From assembly GCF_013128195.2 (NCBI RefSeq), contig NZ_CP053452.2, forward strand, positions 4,464,001 to 4,528,000: 64,000 nt of DNA, in the 5' to 3' direction. Shown here one piece after another: positions 25,359 through 34,728 of the stretch. The notes below the pieces were generated by a model, which was not told the DNA's origin, did not search any database, and saw nothing but the letters and a program-made list of their open reading frames with translations. The translations under genes and the position numbers were made by a program. Every line of letters starts with the position of its first letter. Position 1 is the first letter of the stretch. This stretch comes from Frigoriglobus tundricola. GTDB taxonomy: Bacteria > Planctomycetota > Planctomycetia > Gemmatales > Gemmataceae.

Positions 25359-26303
25359 ATGCACCTGATTCGCTTCTTCTCGTTCGGGTTCGTTTTTGTG
25401 GCGGTCGTTGCGGGGTGCAACCAGAAGTCGGTCACCAACCCCGACGGCAAGACCTCGCTCGCGGAGGCGCGGAAGGGGCACACGACCAAGCTGGCGAAAC
25501 AGCACAAGGCCAACGAACCCGTGCCGGACCCGCCGGCGAAAGTGTTCCGCAAGGTGAAGTACGAGTCGCCCGCCGGTAAGCTCGCGGCATACGTAACGCC
25601 CGACCCGAAGGGCGGCAAGAAGCACCCCGCCATCGTCTGGATCACCGGCGGCGACTGTAACACCATCGGCGACGTCTGGTCGCCCGCCAAAGCGAGCAAC
25701 GATCAGTCCGCCCGCCAGTACCGGGAGGCCGGCATCGTGATGATGTTCCCGTCGCTCCGCGGCGGGAACGATAACCCCGGCGCCCAGGAGAACTTTTACG
25801 GCGAGGTCGATGACGTGCTGGCCGCCGCGGAGTACCTCGCGAAGCAAGAGTACGTCGATGCCAGCCGCATCTACCTGGGCGGGCACAGCACCGGCGGCAC
25901 GCTCGCGCTGCTCGTCGCCGAGGTGCCGAACAAGTTCCGCGCGGTGTTTTCGTTCGGCCCGGTCGAGGACATCAAGGGGTACGGCGGTCAGTTCACAGAA
26001 GCGGTCAAAACGTCCGACGCGCGCGAGGTCGAACTCCGCTCGCCGGGCTACTGGCTGAACTCCGTCCAGTGCCCGACGTTCGTTTTCGAGGGCGACCAGC
26101 AGGGCAACCTGAGTTCACTTCAGGCCATGGCAAAGGCTTCGACCAGCCCGAAGGTGAAGTTCTACCCCGTGAAGCGGGCGACGCACTTCAGCATCCTCGC
26201 TCCGGTCAACACGCTCATCGCGCAGAAGATTCTTGCCGACACGGAAAAGGAGACAAAGCTGTCCTTTACTGAGGCGGAACTGAACAAACCGTTCGGGGGG
26301 TGA
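25359..26303 (+). CDS. Lipoprotein alpha/beta hydrolase (dienelactone hydrolase/prolyl oligopeptidase type)
   Basis: A 314-residue protein with a lipobox (VVAGCNQ, Cys about 20). The hydrolase core has HPAIVWITGGDC after the first strand, the nucleophile motif GGHSTGGTLA, and an acid/His pair plausibly in FEGDQQGN and RATHFSIL. It is similar to S9-like and dienelactone-hydrolase-like peptidase/esterase proteins. The substrate is not predictable. It is separated from the upstream esterase fusion by the repeat-bearing gap. Confidence 0.85.
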   Translation: MHLIRFFSFGFVFVAVVAGCNQKSVTNPDGKTSLAEARKGHTTKLAKQHKANEPVPDPPAKVFRKVKYESPAGKLAAYVTPDPKGGKKHPAIVWITGGDCNTIGDVWSPAKASNDQSARQYREAGIVMMFPSLRGGNDNPGAQENFYGEVDDVLAAAEYLAKQEYVDASRIYLGGHSTGGTLALLVAEVPNKFRAVFSFGPVEDIKGYGGQFTEAVKTSDAREVELRSPGYWLNSVQCPTFVFEGDQQGNLSSLQAMAKASTSPKVKFYPVKRATHFSILAPVNTLIAQKILADTEKETKLSFTEAELNKPFGG

Positions 26304-26474
26304 GTGCCCTCTCACGTTTCCGCCCGGCTCTCAACTCGCAGTTCATGCCCCTGTAAAAAGCCCGCCCGGCGGTTGCGGAGCGGGTGGGGTGAACTAAGGT
26401 TGTCGCGGCGGCCGAATTTCGTCAGTCCCCACCCATCCGCGTTTCAGCGCCCGAGCCGCGTGCGACAACCGAGC

Positions 26475-27377
26475 ATGACCACCGCCGACGACCCACTGCC
26501 CGCACTGATCCGCGAGCTGCGCAGCCAAAGCCCGGCCGACCGGACGCGCGCCGCCAAGGATCTGGGGCGCCTCGGCTGGCTGGCCCGCGAGGCGCTCCCC
26601 GCACTCGTCGGCGCGCTCCAGGACGACGACGCCAAGGTGCGCGAGTCCGCCGCACACGCCGTCGGCCTCATGGGGCCGGAGGCGCTGCCCGCTCTCGTCG
26701 AAATGCTCGGCCACGACGACAAATACGTCCGCCGCAACGCGGTCTGGGCGCTGGGCAAACTCGGCCCGCTCGCCCGGCCGGCGCTCAACGACCTTTGCCT
26801 GGCCCTCAAGGACGCCGACCCGCGGACCGCCTCCGGCGCGGCGCAGGCGCTCGGCGGGCTCGGCGCCGACGGGGCCGACGCCGTCCCGCCCCTGGCCGAA
26901 GCCATGCGCGGTACGAACATCGTCCTGTGCCGGCTCGCGGCCAAGGCGCTCTCCCAGATCGGGCCGCCGGCGCTCGCCACCCTCATCGCGCACTTGCAAC
27001 ACGCCGACCCGTTCATCCGCGGCGAATCGGCGCTGGCGATCGGGTGGATGGGCGGCACGGCCCGCTCGGCGGTGCCGTTCCTCGCGCGCGTCGTCCGCGG
27101 CCCGGAATCGGCCCTGGTCCGCACCCCCGGCCCGCTCTCGAAGACGCCCACGGCCATCGTACCGCCCGACAGCGACACCACCACCCCGCCGCAGATCAAC
27201 GACTCGGGGGACGCGTCCGCCGACGTGAACTGTCGCGTCTACGCCGCACAGGCGCTCGGGCGCATCGGCCCGGCCGCCATCGGCGCGCTGGCCGACCTCC
27301 GCGACGCCAGCCTTGGCGCGCCCGAGTCCGTCCGTCAGGCCGCCGAACAAGCCATTCGCCACATCCAGGGGTTGTGA
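26475..27377 (+). CDS. HEAT-repeat (PBS lyase-like) protein
   Basis: A 300-residue soluble protein built of about seven helical repeats of 35-38 residues (LPALVGALQDDDAKVRESAAHAVGLMG; LPALVEMLGHDDKYVRRNAVWALGKLG; TLIAHLQHADPFIRGESALAIGWMGG), the HEAT / phycobilin-lyase-like type used as a protein-protein scaffold. A Ser/Thr/Pro linker (about 218-245) interrupts the array before the last repeat. No catalytic motif is present. The start at 26475 fits the first repeat; upstream in-frame codons overlap the intergenic region. Confidence 0.85.
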   Translation: MTTADDPLPALIRELRSQSPADRTRAAKDLGRLGWLAREALPALVGALQDDDAKVRESAAHAVGLMGPEALPALVEMLGHDDKYVRRNAVWALGKLGPLARPALNDLCLALKDADPRTASGAAQALGGLGADGADAVPPLAEAMRGTNIVLCRLAAKALSQIGPPALATLIAHLQHADPFIRGESALAIGWMGGTARSAVPFLARVVRGPESALVRTPGPLSKTPTAIVPPDSDTTTPPQINDSGDASADVNCRVYAAQALGRIGPAAIGALADLRDASLGAPESVRQAAEQAIRHIQGL

Positions 27378-27406
27378 CGCTCGCGGCCCGTAGTCCCGCA
27401 CCGGGA

Positions 27407-29020
27407 TCACCGGGCGGAACCGGTGCTGTCTGATGCGGTCGGCTGTGCGTCGCTGCCGGCGGCCTTCCGCCGCGCCGTTCGCCCGATCCCTTTCATCATT
27501 TGCCACAGCCCGCGCACCTGCTCGCTCAACCCGCGGGCATGGGTCCACCGGATCAGTCCGTGAACGATTTGCTCGGTCGCCGGGTCGGGGTTCACCGCTT
27601 CGTCGAAGTGCGGGCGGAACGTCCCGCCCCGGACCGTAACCACCTGCGGAACGGTCATCGCGAGTAGCCCCTCCGCGCCCTGCGTCACGCCCCACCCGCT
27701 CGCCCCGCGACCGCCGAACGGGGTGGCCGGGTGCGCCGTCGGCGCGAGAACGTCGTTCACGACCACGCTCCCGGACGGGATCGAAGCCGCGAGTTCCCGC
27801 GCTTTCGCCACATCGGCCGTAAAAATCGACGCGGACAGCCCGAACGGGCTTTGCTTCGCCATCTCGACCGCTGTTTCCAGAACATCGAACGGGATCACCG
27901 CGGCAACCGGCGCGAAACACGCCTCGCGGCAGATTGCGGCGTCGGGGGCGGCGTTGAGGAGGAAGGTGGGGGAGTGGGAGGAACTCACCCCCCGGTTCCC
28001 TTCGCTTTGAAGGGGAGAACAAGGCGCGGTGGGTTGCTCCCCCTCCCTGAAGGGAGGTGGTTGGGGGGTGGGGGCGCCAGCGACACGCGCCCCTTCACCG
28101 TTGCGGTTCGCCAGTTCCGTCGCCCCACGCTTCACCGCGTCCTCGATCAGCCGGCCCGCCTGCTCGTGCTGCCCCGGCGTCACCAGTCCCATCGGCTCCC
28201 GACGGGCGAGCGACGCCAGCGCGGCGCCGAACGCGGTCCACTTTTCTCGTGAGACGAAAATCCGGCGCACCGCGATGCAGGTTTGCCCGCGGTTCAGCGT
28301 CAGCCCGAACCACGCCGCTTTGGCGGCCAGTTCGACGTTCGCATCGGCCAGTACGAACATGGCGTCGCAGCCGGAGAGTTCCAGCGTCGAGGGTACGAGG
28401 CGCTCACCGAGGCGGGCGGCGAGTTTGCGGCCGACGGCGTCCGAGCCGGTGAAGACGACGTGATCCACGTCCGTTTCGGCCAGGAGCGGCCCGGCCTCGC
28501 GGGTCGCGGGGAGCGTTTGGAGCAGGCCCTCCGGGAACCCCGCCGCACGGAACAACTCGTCCGTGAGTTCCGCCGTGCGCGGCACGTTCTCGCTCGGCTT
28601 CCACAGCACGGCGTTGCCCGCGACCAGCGCTTGCGCGATCTGCCCGACGTTGAGGTACACCGGGTAGTTCCATGTGCCGATGACGCCGACCACGCCCCAC
28701 GGGCGGTGGTGGATCGTGTCCCGGCAGCCGGCCAGCCACGTCGGCTGGTCCCACCACGACACGCGCTCCGGGGCCAGCACGCGCGCGGCCCGTTTCTCCA
28801 GATACTTGAGGGCCGCAGCAGCGGGAAGCACTTCGGTGGCAAGCACCTCTGCGCGCGGGCGGGCGATGTCGGCGCGCACCGCGGCGCAGATGTCGGCGGC
28901 CCGCTCGACGAGGAGCGCGCGGAGGGCGCGGACGGGCCGGAGGCGGTCGGCTACGGCGCACCGCGCCCACGCCGCCTGGACGGCGCGTGCGGTGGTCAGT
29001 TCGGATCGGAATGCTGCCAT
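27407..29020 (-). CDS. Aldehyde dehydrogenase with a repeat-derived insertion
   Basis: A 537-residue ALDH-superfamily enzyme. NAD-binding and catalytic parts are intact: GVVGVIGTWNYPVYL, ALVAGNAVLWKPSE, VFTGSDAVGRK, the Glu in LELSGCDAMFV and the nucleophile Cys in NRGQTCIAVRRI. The class resembles NAD-dependent coniferyl/fatty-aldehyde (type III-like) dehydrogenases, with a hydrophobic/basic C-terminal tail (about 480-537). Between VAGA and PTFLLNAAPDAAICREACFAPVAAV, where ALDHs have a short loop, a stretch of about 35 residues is encoded by a palindromic dispersed repeat (27966-28072). The ATG at 29020 begins the conserved region. Confidence 0.9.
   Translation of the reverse strand: MAAFRSELTTARAVQAAWARCAVADRLRPVRALRALLVERAADICAAVRADIARPRAEVLATEVLPAAAALKYLEKRAARVLAPERVSWWDQPTWLAGCRDTIHHRPWGVVGVIGTWNYPVYLNVGQIAQALVAGNAVLWKPSENVPRTAELTDELFRAAGFPEGLLQTLPATREAGPLLAETDVDHVVFTGSDAVGRKLAARLGERLVPSTLELSGCDAMFVLADANVELAAKAAWFGLTLNRGQTCIAVRRIFVSREKWTAFGAALASLARREPMGLVTPGQHEQAGRLIEDAVKRGATELANRNGEGARVAGAPTPQPPPFREGEQPTAPCSPLQSEGNRGVSSSHSPTFLLNAAPDAAICREACFAPVAAVIPFDVLETAVEMAKQSPFGLSASIFTADVAKARELAASIPSGSVVVNDVLAPTAHPATPFGGRGASGWGVTQGAEGLLAMTVPQVVTVRGGTFRPHFDEAVNPDPATEQIVHGLIRWTHARGLSEQVRGLWQMMKGIGRTARRKAAGSDAQPTASDSTGSAR
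27966..28072. repeat. CCTCCCTGAAGGGAGG-type repeat inside the aldehyde dehydrogenase
   Basis: About 107 bases containing CCCTCCCTGAAGGGAGG and CCCTTCGCTTTGAAGGGG, the same words as the intergenic repeat at 23232-23312. On the minus strand it is read in frame as a Pro/Ser/Glu-rich peptide (PTPQPPPFREGEQPTAPCSP...). Length and phase keep the ALDH frame open. Confidence 0.8.
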
Positions 29021-29075
29021 GCAGGCTAGGATATGCCGGCCCGGCAACCGGCGTGCGAAAACCCGCCGAACCGTA

Positions 29076-30326
29076 TCACTTCTCGTCAATCGTGGGCCGG
29101 AACGGAACCGGCGGGATGGTCCCGAGGATCGGGGGGAGGGGCGTGCCGCTTGTCGGTAACGCGGGGGTCGGAACCGATGCACCGCTCACCGGCGGTGTCG
29201 GGACCAACGGGATCGGGAGGTCGGTCTTCACCACCGGTACGGGCAGGCTGAGCGGCTCGCGGATCGGCGGGAGAACGTTCCTCGGCTCGCCGGACGGGAC
29301 CGGAAGCGGAATCACCTTTGTGTCCGGTGCCGGCAGCGGCGGGCTCGGTAGCGGGAACCGCCCCGGATCGGTCGGCACCGGCAGAGGGACGAGTTTTTCA
29401 GCCCCCGACAGGTCGGGATTGAACGGCGGGATGATCGGCAGCTCCGGTTTCGGCAGCGGCGGGACGGTCCGTCCCGACTCGGTCGGTGTGCGCGGAGCGG
29501 CCGAACTCGTCTGCGGCGCGGTTCGAGCCGATTCGGTTGCGGGGCGTGAAGAACCCACATTCGCCGGCGGCTGGTCGGCCCCCTTCGGAGCCCGGGTGGG
29601 CAGCGGGAATGTATTCCACTGCGTCACGGCCGGCGTGTTGAAGTTCGGATGCGTGTCCGGCGCCGGGTTCTTCACGACCGGCGCGGAAGGGCCTGAATCC
29701 GTACTCGGCTTGCTCACGCTCACCGCGGGCGGGGCCGCGTTCACCGAATCCGTACTCCGAACGTCCACGGTCGCGGCGGGCGGGGAGAGCGTCGAATCTG
29801 GGCTCGGCTTGCTCACCGTGACAGCGGCCGGGAGCTTCGCGGGTACCGTCGCCGCCGAATCCGGACCCGGCTTGCCCGCGCTGGCCGCGGGCGCAGCTTT
29901 CGCGGGTGACGCGGAGGCCACGGAATCCCCACTCCTCTTGCCCACCATCGCCGCATAAACGCCGTACCGGAAGCCGTGGTGGTAGTCGCTGACGAGGTCG
30001 TCGCTCCCCGGCGCTGGGGGCTTCTTGGACGCGGTGTAACTACTGGGCGGGGTCGGCGGCAGGGCCGCCGGTCCGCGGTTCAGGTAGTCGGTGTAGCCGG
30101 CCAGGAAGCCCTCATGAAACTCGTTGGAGGACGGCTGCGGTTGTCGTTCGTGAAAGGTGTCCCATGCGGTGTTTGCAATCGGGTTCACTTCCGGGCGCGG
30201 GGCGGGTGCGGGGGCGTTAGCGGTCGGCCCCGTGGCGGTGTCCGTACCGGTCAGGTGGCGCAAGGACCCGCAGCCGGTCAGGACCGGGAGCAGACACCCC
30301 GCACACACGACTGACATCCGGATCAT
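29076..30326 (-). CDS. Pro-rich lipoprotein, hypothetical
   Basis: A 416-residue protein from the ATG at 30326 (GAGG 6 bases upstream) with a lipobox (PVLTGCGSL, Cys about 21). Residues about 55-135 are the only non-repetitive part (NTAWDTFHERQPQPSSNEFHEGFLAGYTDYLNRG; DDLVSDYHHGFRYGVYAAMVGKR), which looks like two related Tyr/Gly-containing motifs. The remaining 280 residues are Pro/Ser/Ala/Thr low complexity. Probably cell-wall or envelope spanning; function unknown. A signature of the planctomycete exoproteome, but no family name can be given. Confidence 0.75.
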   Translation of the reverse strand: MIRMSVVCAGCLLPVLTGCGSLRHLTGTDTATGPTANAPAPAPRPEVNPIANTAWDTFHERQPQPSSNEFHEGFLAGYTDYLNRGPAALPPTPPSSYTASKKPPAPGSDDLVSDYHHGFRYGVYAAMVGKRSGDSVASASPAKAAPAASAGKPGPDSAATVPAKLPAAVTVSKPSPDSTLSPPAATVDVRSTDSVNAAPPAVSVSKPSTDSGPSAPVVKNPAPDTHPNFNTPAVTQWNTFPLPTRAPKGADQPPANVGSSRPATESARTAPQTSSAAPRTPTESGRTVPPLPKPELPIIPPFNPDLSGAEKLVPLPVPTDPGRFPLPSPPLPAPDTKVIPLPVPSGEPRNVLPPIREPLSLPVPVVKTDLPIPLVPTPPVSGASVPTPALPTSGTPLPPILGTIPPVPFRPTIDEK

Positions 30327-30624
30327 GGCAACCTCGGCTGCGAACGTTCGGTTTACACTTATTCGGCCGAAAGCAGGGGGCGCGCTCACCGGTCGGGCGA
30401 AATTCCGCGCTTGCGCCGTTTGCGCCGCCCGCTCCATGTGCCAGAGTTGAGGCAGCGGGCGCGGCAGCACCGGTCGGCCGGGCGGGTCAGCCGGGGGGAC
30501 CGGGCAATTTCACTTGATTCGCTGCCCGCCGCTCCCGCCGCGGTCGATGACTCCGGCAACGGCGCGACCTCAGGGCGCGGTCGAACCGGTCCAATCTCCC
30601 CCAACTCAACAGGAGTTCTGCATC

Positions 30625-31002
30625 ATGGCAAAGGCGAAGAAGGCGGTCGCGGCGAAGCCGGCGACCAAGAAGGTCGCCGCGAAGCCGGCCGCCAAGAAGG
30701 TCGCGGCGAAGCCGGCCGCCAAGAAGGTCGCGGCGAAGCCGGTCGCCACGAAATCGGTCGCCACAAAGTCGGTCGCGAAGCCGGCCGCCAAGAAGGTCGC
30801 CGCGAAGCCGGTCGCGGCGAAGCCGACCACCAAGAAGGCCGCTCCGGCTGCGAGCAAGGTCACGAAGAAGCCGGCCACCAAGAAGAAGCCGGTCGCCAAG
30901 GCCCCGGCGGCTCCGGCTCCGGAACCCGCCGCCGCTCCGGCACCGGCTCCGGAACCCGCTCCGGCCGCCCCCGAAGCCCCGCCGGCCGCTCCGCCCGCGT
31001 AA
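30625..31002 (+). CDS. Histone H1-like Lys/Ala/Pro-rich DNA-binding protein
   Basis: A 125-residue protein with AGGAG 9 bases before the ATG. The first 90 residues are near-perfect repeats of AAKKVAAKP and variants (AKPATKKV, ATKSV), strongly basic; the last 35 are Ala/Pro/Glu only (APAPEPAAAPAPAPEP). The composition matches bacterial histone H1-like (HctA/AlgP-type) proteins that bind DNA non-specifically through the Lys/Ala-rich tails. A role in nucleoid compaction is likely for a Gemmata-like cell, but that is inference. The tandem codon repeats should make its length variable between strains. Confidence 0.8.
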   Translation: MAKAKKAVAAKPATKKVAAKPAAKKVAAKPAAKKVAAKPVATKSVATKSVAKPAAKKVAAKPVAAKPTTKKAAPAASKVTKKPATKKKPVAKAPAAPAPEPAAAPAPAPEPAPAAPEAPPAAPPA

Positions 31003-31118
31003 CTTCCCGCGCGCCGGTCCGGCTGGTCCGATCGAGGGTGGGGCTCCGGCCCGCCCTCGCTTCGTTTAATGGCTGCGACGGGAAATACAACGAGCGGGGT
31101 TCGCCCGCAAGGGGAACC

Positions 31119-34100
31119 CTATTTCTTCTTCAACTCCGCTCGCAGGGCGTCGATCGTTCCGGCCGCCGGGGCGGGCGGCAGGTCCCAGACCATGACGTGC
31201 CCGGTGTCGGTGCCGGCCGCGACGCGATCGCCGTCCCGTGTGGCCGCGACGTACGTGACCGGGCCGGGGTGCCGGAGCGGGGCGCCCAGCGGCAGGCCGG
31301 TGGCCGCGTCCCAGAACCGGGCCGTGCCGTCGCGGCTGCCCGTCAGCAGCACCGTGCCCCGCGCCGCCACATCCACCCCCGTCACCGCACGCGTGTGAGG
31401 CATCGGCCGGGCCGCGGTCGGCGCGCCGGTGGTCGCGTCGAGCAGCTCGGCCACGTTGTCCCGCCGGGCGACGAACACGTTCTTTCCGTCCGGCATGTAT
31501 CGGGCGTCGAGCAGCCCGTCCCCGACCCGCCACTCGCGGAGCGGTTTCAGCGTCACGGCGTCCAGAACCACCACCCGGTCCCCGAACGACACCAGCACTT
31601 CCCTTCCGTCGGGGCGCACGGACATCGTGTTCAGCACGACGCCCTCACGGACCCCCTCGATCGGCCCGCTCAGTTTGGGCGGCTCGAACGCGGCCGGATC
31701 GAACCGGCCGACCTGGGTCGCACCCATGGCGTACACGCCGGCGCTGCGGCACTCGATGCGATGAACCCGGCCCAACGTGTCCGACAGGCGGACGATGTTT
31801 GTCCGCCGAAAGTCGGGCGCCGCGAGCCACTCGACCCCGGCGCGGGTGCCCGCGAACACCCGCGCCCGCACCGGGTCGTACCGAACGACCAGCGGGGAGC
31901 GGCCGACCTTCGGTACGTATTGCAGCCGCGCGCCGGTGCGCGGATCGAACAGTTCGTACGAGCCGGAGTCGTCGGCCGCCACCAACCGGTCGCCGGTCGG
32001 TGAGAAGTCGAGCCCGCGAACGCGGAGCCCGCGGCCGGCGGAAAGGAGCGCGCCGGGCACCTCCCGCGCGCCGGACAGGTAGACGGCGGTGCCGGCGGGG
32101 ACGGCGAACTCGTCCGAGTCGGGGCGGAACCGCGGTCGCGTCACCTCGCCGGGCAGGCGCAACGGGACGCCGACCGCCTGCCCGGTGTCGAGGCGCCAGA
32201 GCCGGGCGTTACCGTCGCCGTCGGTGGCGACCAGGAGGGGCCGGTTCGGCGCGAACGCCACACCGTTACCGTAAGCGCCGGCGAGGGACAGCTCCAACAC
32301 CACGGCGCCGGTGGTCAGGTCGATCACCCACACCGTGCCGTCGGTGCCCGTGGCGGCCAGTCGCTTGCCGTCCGGCGAAACGACGACGTCCGTGATCCAC
32401 CCGCGGAGCGCCCACGACCGCACCAGGGCCACCTTCGCGCCCCAGCCCCGGAACGGCCACGTGTGGGCAACGGCGGCCGTTTCCGTGTCCCACTCGCGGA
32501 CCCGCGCGGCGCGGTCGCCGGTGTACACCCGCTTGCCGTCCCGCGAGACGGCCAGAGTCTGAACCGTGTCCCCATCAAATTTCGAGTTCGGCGCGAGCGC
32601 CGTTACCGTCGGGGCCGGTCCGGCCGCCAGGTCCCACCGCTTCAGGCCGTTCGCGCCGTCGTTCGACCACAGTACGGTGTCCGAGCTGAACCCCACCGCC
32701 CAGGCGTCTTCGTTCGACACGCGGAACGAGCGCCTCGGGACGGGCGAGCCGACGTCCCACAGGGTTACGAGCCCGTCCGAGGCGCCGGCCGCGAGCGTCC
32801 GGCCGTCCGGGCTGACCGCCACGGTCCAATAGGTGACACCAAGGGACCGGCCCAGGACGTCGATCAACCGCGAGTCCGATCGGTACGGCACCCGCTCGCC
32901 GGTGGCCGTGTTCCACAGACACAGGTCGCCGCTCCGGCCGGCGGCGACCAACCTGCCATCTGGGAGAAACGCGACGGCCCGCGGTTGGTCGGCGTGGGGA
33001 AAGGCGCGGGGCGCGGGCGGCAGTTCGTGCGGCCACGCCGCGAGGTTCACGCGGGCCACGCGGGCGAGATCGGCCTGACCGGTCTCTTCGGCGAGTTCGG
33101 CCGTGCGGAGGAACTGGGCCAGCCCGTCCCGCACGCGCCCCTCTTCACACGACCGGACCGCCCGGTCGAACTCGAGCCGCGCCTTTTGGCGCTGCACCTC
33201 GCGGAGCGATTCCGCCGCCCGTTTCGTCTCCCCGTCGGCCCGCTCCTGGGCGCGCAGCGCCTCGGTTTTGGCGTCCCGTTCGTCCCGTGCCGTTCGTTCC
33301 GCCTTCACCCAGAGGCTCGCGACCGTGACGAACGCCGCGACCAGTACAACGCCGAGGGCGGCGATCAGCCCGGCAACGACCGGGTTGCGCTTGGCCCAGA
33401 GCCACGCGCGTTCCCGGTTGGTCACCGGCCGCGCGAGGGTGGGCCGGTCGTCGAGGAACAGGCGCAGGTCGTCGGCCAGCGCTTCGGCGCTGGCGTACCG
33501 GCGGCCCGGGTCCTTCTCCAGACACTTCATGGTGACCGCGGCGAGGTCGCGGGGCACCTCCGGGCGCAGCGCCCGGACGTCCGGCGGGCGCTCGCTCACC
33601 ACCTTCAACAGCACGCTGATCGGCTCGGCCCCGGTGAACGGCGGCCGGCCGGCGAGGCACTCGTACAGGATCGCGCCCAGCGCGTAGACGTCCGCCGCCG
33701 GGCCGAGGTCCTTTCCCCCGGCGGCCTGCTCCGGGGCCATGTACTGCGGGGTGCCCACCACCTGCCCGCTCTGCGTGAGATCCGCCCCCGCGTCGCGGGT
33801 GAACTTCGCGAGCCCGAAGTCCAGCACCTTTGGGAGCGCGGAACCCGGGGCGCGGGGCGCGGAACGAGGAACGGGGCCGGCCCTCGGATTCGGTTCCGCG
33901 CTCGCCGTTCCGGGTTCCGCGCTGAACAGAATGTTCCCCGGCTTCAGGTCGCGGTGGATGACGCCCCGGAGGTGTGCGGCGTGGACGGCGCGGGCCAGTC
34001 CCTCGATCAGCTCCGCGGCGGCGCGGGGGGCGGGCCACCGCGGGCCGGGCGCGGTGTTGCGTTCGCGCAGTTTGCGGCCGAGCGACCCGCCCTCCAGCAG

Positions 34101-34649
34101 TTCCATTGCCAGATAGGGGATCGGCACCCCGCTCGGCCCCTGGTAGGTGCCCACCTCGAACACCTGCACCACCTGCGGGTGCTGGATGCGGGCCAGCACC
34201 TCGGCCTCGATCATGAACCGCTGCACGACGCGCGGGTCGGCGGCGGTGCCGGCGAGGATCATCTTCAGCGCGACCAGCCGGTTCAGCCGCCGGTGCCGGG
34301 CCCTGTACACCACGCCCATGCCGCCCCGCCCGATCTCGGCGGCCACGTCGAACCCCGGCACGGTCGGCAGCTCGGCGTGCGCGAGCGCCGCGAGCGGGTT
34401 CCGGGCGCCCAGAATCTGCGTGTCCGCGTCCGGGGACGCGGTGGCGCCGGACCGCGAATCGGGTAGCGCGCTCGGTTGGAGTTCCTTGTACCGGGCGACG
34501 GCGCCGCTCGTCTGCTCGGTCAGGCGGTCCAGCCGCGCCTGGCACCGCGGGCACCCGTCCACGTGCCCGGACACGGGCTCCAGCCGCTCGGTCGGGAGCG
34601 ACTCGTTGAGGAACCCGGCCAGTTCGGTATCGTCGGGGCAGTCGGGCAT
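31119..34649 (-). CDS. Membrane Ser/Thr protein kinase with C-terminal WD40 propeller
   Basis: A 1176-residue protein: N-terminal zinc-finger-like anti-sigma-type segment (H29-x3-C33-x2-C36), Hanks-type kinase domain (about 98-390; GRGGMG 107-112, Lys129, HRDLKPGN with Asp234, DFG 277-279, APEQ), a transmembrane helix (about 430-455), a coiled-coil-like Glu/Arg segment, then about 600 residues of WD40-like repeats (VAFLPDGRLVAAGRSGDLCLW; VAVSPDGRTLAAGASDGLVTLWD). Between HRDLKPGNILFS and KVLDFGLAK an insertion of about 30 residues is encoded by a palindromic repeat (33835-33923). The gene lies 79 bases downstream of its cognate-looking sigma factor gene, a typical planctomycete sigma/kinase pair. 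Confidence 0.92.
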   Translation of the reverse strand: MPDCPDDTELAGFLNESLPTERLEPVSGHVDGCPRCQARLDRLTEQTSGAVARYKELQPSALPDSRSGATASPDADTQILGARNPLAALAHAELPTVPGFDVAAEIGRGGMGVVYRARHRRLNRLVALKMILAGTAADPRVVQRFMIEAEVLARIQHPQVVQVFEVGTYQGPSGVPIPYLAMELLEGGSLGRKLRERNTAPGPRWPAPRAAAELIEGLARAVHAAHLRGVIHRDLKPGNILFSAEPGTASAEPNPRAGPVPRSAPRAPGSALPKVLDFGLAKFTRDAGADLTQSGQVVGTPQYMAPEQAAGGKDLGPAADVYALGAILYECLAGRPPFTGAEPISVLLKVVSERPPDVRALRPEVPRDLAAVTMKCLEKDPGRRYASAEALADDLRLFLDDRPTLARPVTNRERAWLWAKRNPVVAGLIAALGVVLVAAFVTVASLWVKAERTARDERDAKTEALRAQERADGETKRAAESLREVQRQKARLEFDRAVRSCEEGRVRDGLAQFLRTAELAEETGQADLARVARVNLAAWPHELPPAPRAFPHADQPRAVAFLPDGRLVAAGRSGDLCLWNTATGERVPYRSDSRLIDVLGRSLGVTYWTVAVSPDGRTLAAGASDGLVTLWDVGSPVPRRSFRVSNEDAWAVGFSSDTVLWSNDGANGLKRWDLAAGPAPTVTALAPNSKFDGDTVQTLAVSRDGKRVYTGDRAARVREWDTETAAVAHTWPFRGWGAKVALVRSWALRGWITDVVVSPDGKRLAATGTDGTVWVIDLTTGAVVLELSLAGAYGNGVAFAPNRPLLVATDGDGNARLWRLDTGQAVGVPLRLPGEVTRPRFRPDSDEFAVPAGTAVYLSGAREVPGALLSAGRGLRVRGLDFSPTGDRLVAADDSGSYELFDPRTGARLQYVPKVGRSPLVVRYDPVRARVFAGTRAGVEWLAAPDFRRTNIVRLSDTLGRVHRIECRSAGVYAMGATQVGRFDPAAFEPPKLSGPIEGVREGVVLNTMSVRPDGREVLVSFGDRVVVLDAVTLKPLREWRVGDGLLDARYMPDGKNVFVARRDNVAELLDATTGAPTAARPMPHTRAVTGVDVAARGTVLLTGSRDGTARFWDAATGLPLGAPLRHPGPVTYVAATRDGDRVAAGTDTGHVMVWDLPPAPAAGTIDALRAELKKK
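33835..33923. repeat. Palindromic GCGGAACCCGG repeat inside a kinase gene
   Basis: Inverted arms AGCGCGGAACCCGG (33835-33848) and CCGGGTTCCGCGCT (33910-33923), with further GCGGAAC / GTTCCGC words between. On the minus strand it encodes residues of about 243-272 of the kinase, between the catalytic HRD and the DFG motif, without breaking the frame. Confidence 0.85.
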
Positions 34650-34728
34650 CGGGGCTTTTCGGATTGCAGACTTGTGGGTGCGGGTCGGGGGGCGGCGGAT
34701 CTTCCGGGGGTGAGAGCCGCGTCAGGGG

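Noticed and set aside
31119-34649. Possible second gene on the plus strand across the kinase (long open frame from about 32463 to 34466)
   Set aside because: Antisense composition only; the minus strand encodes a complete kinase with WD40 repeats.
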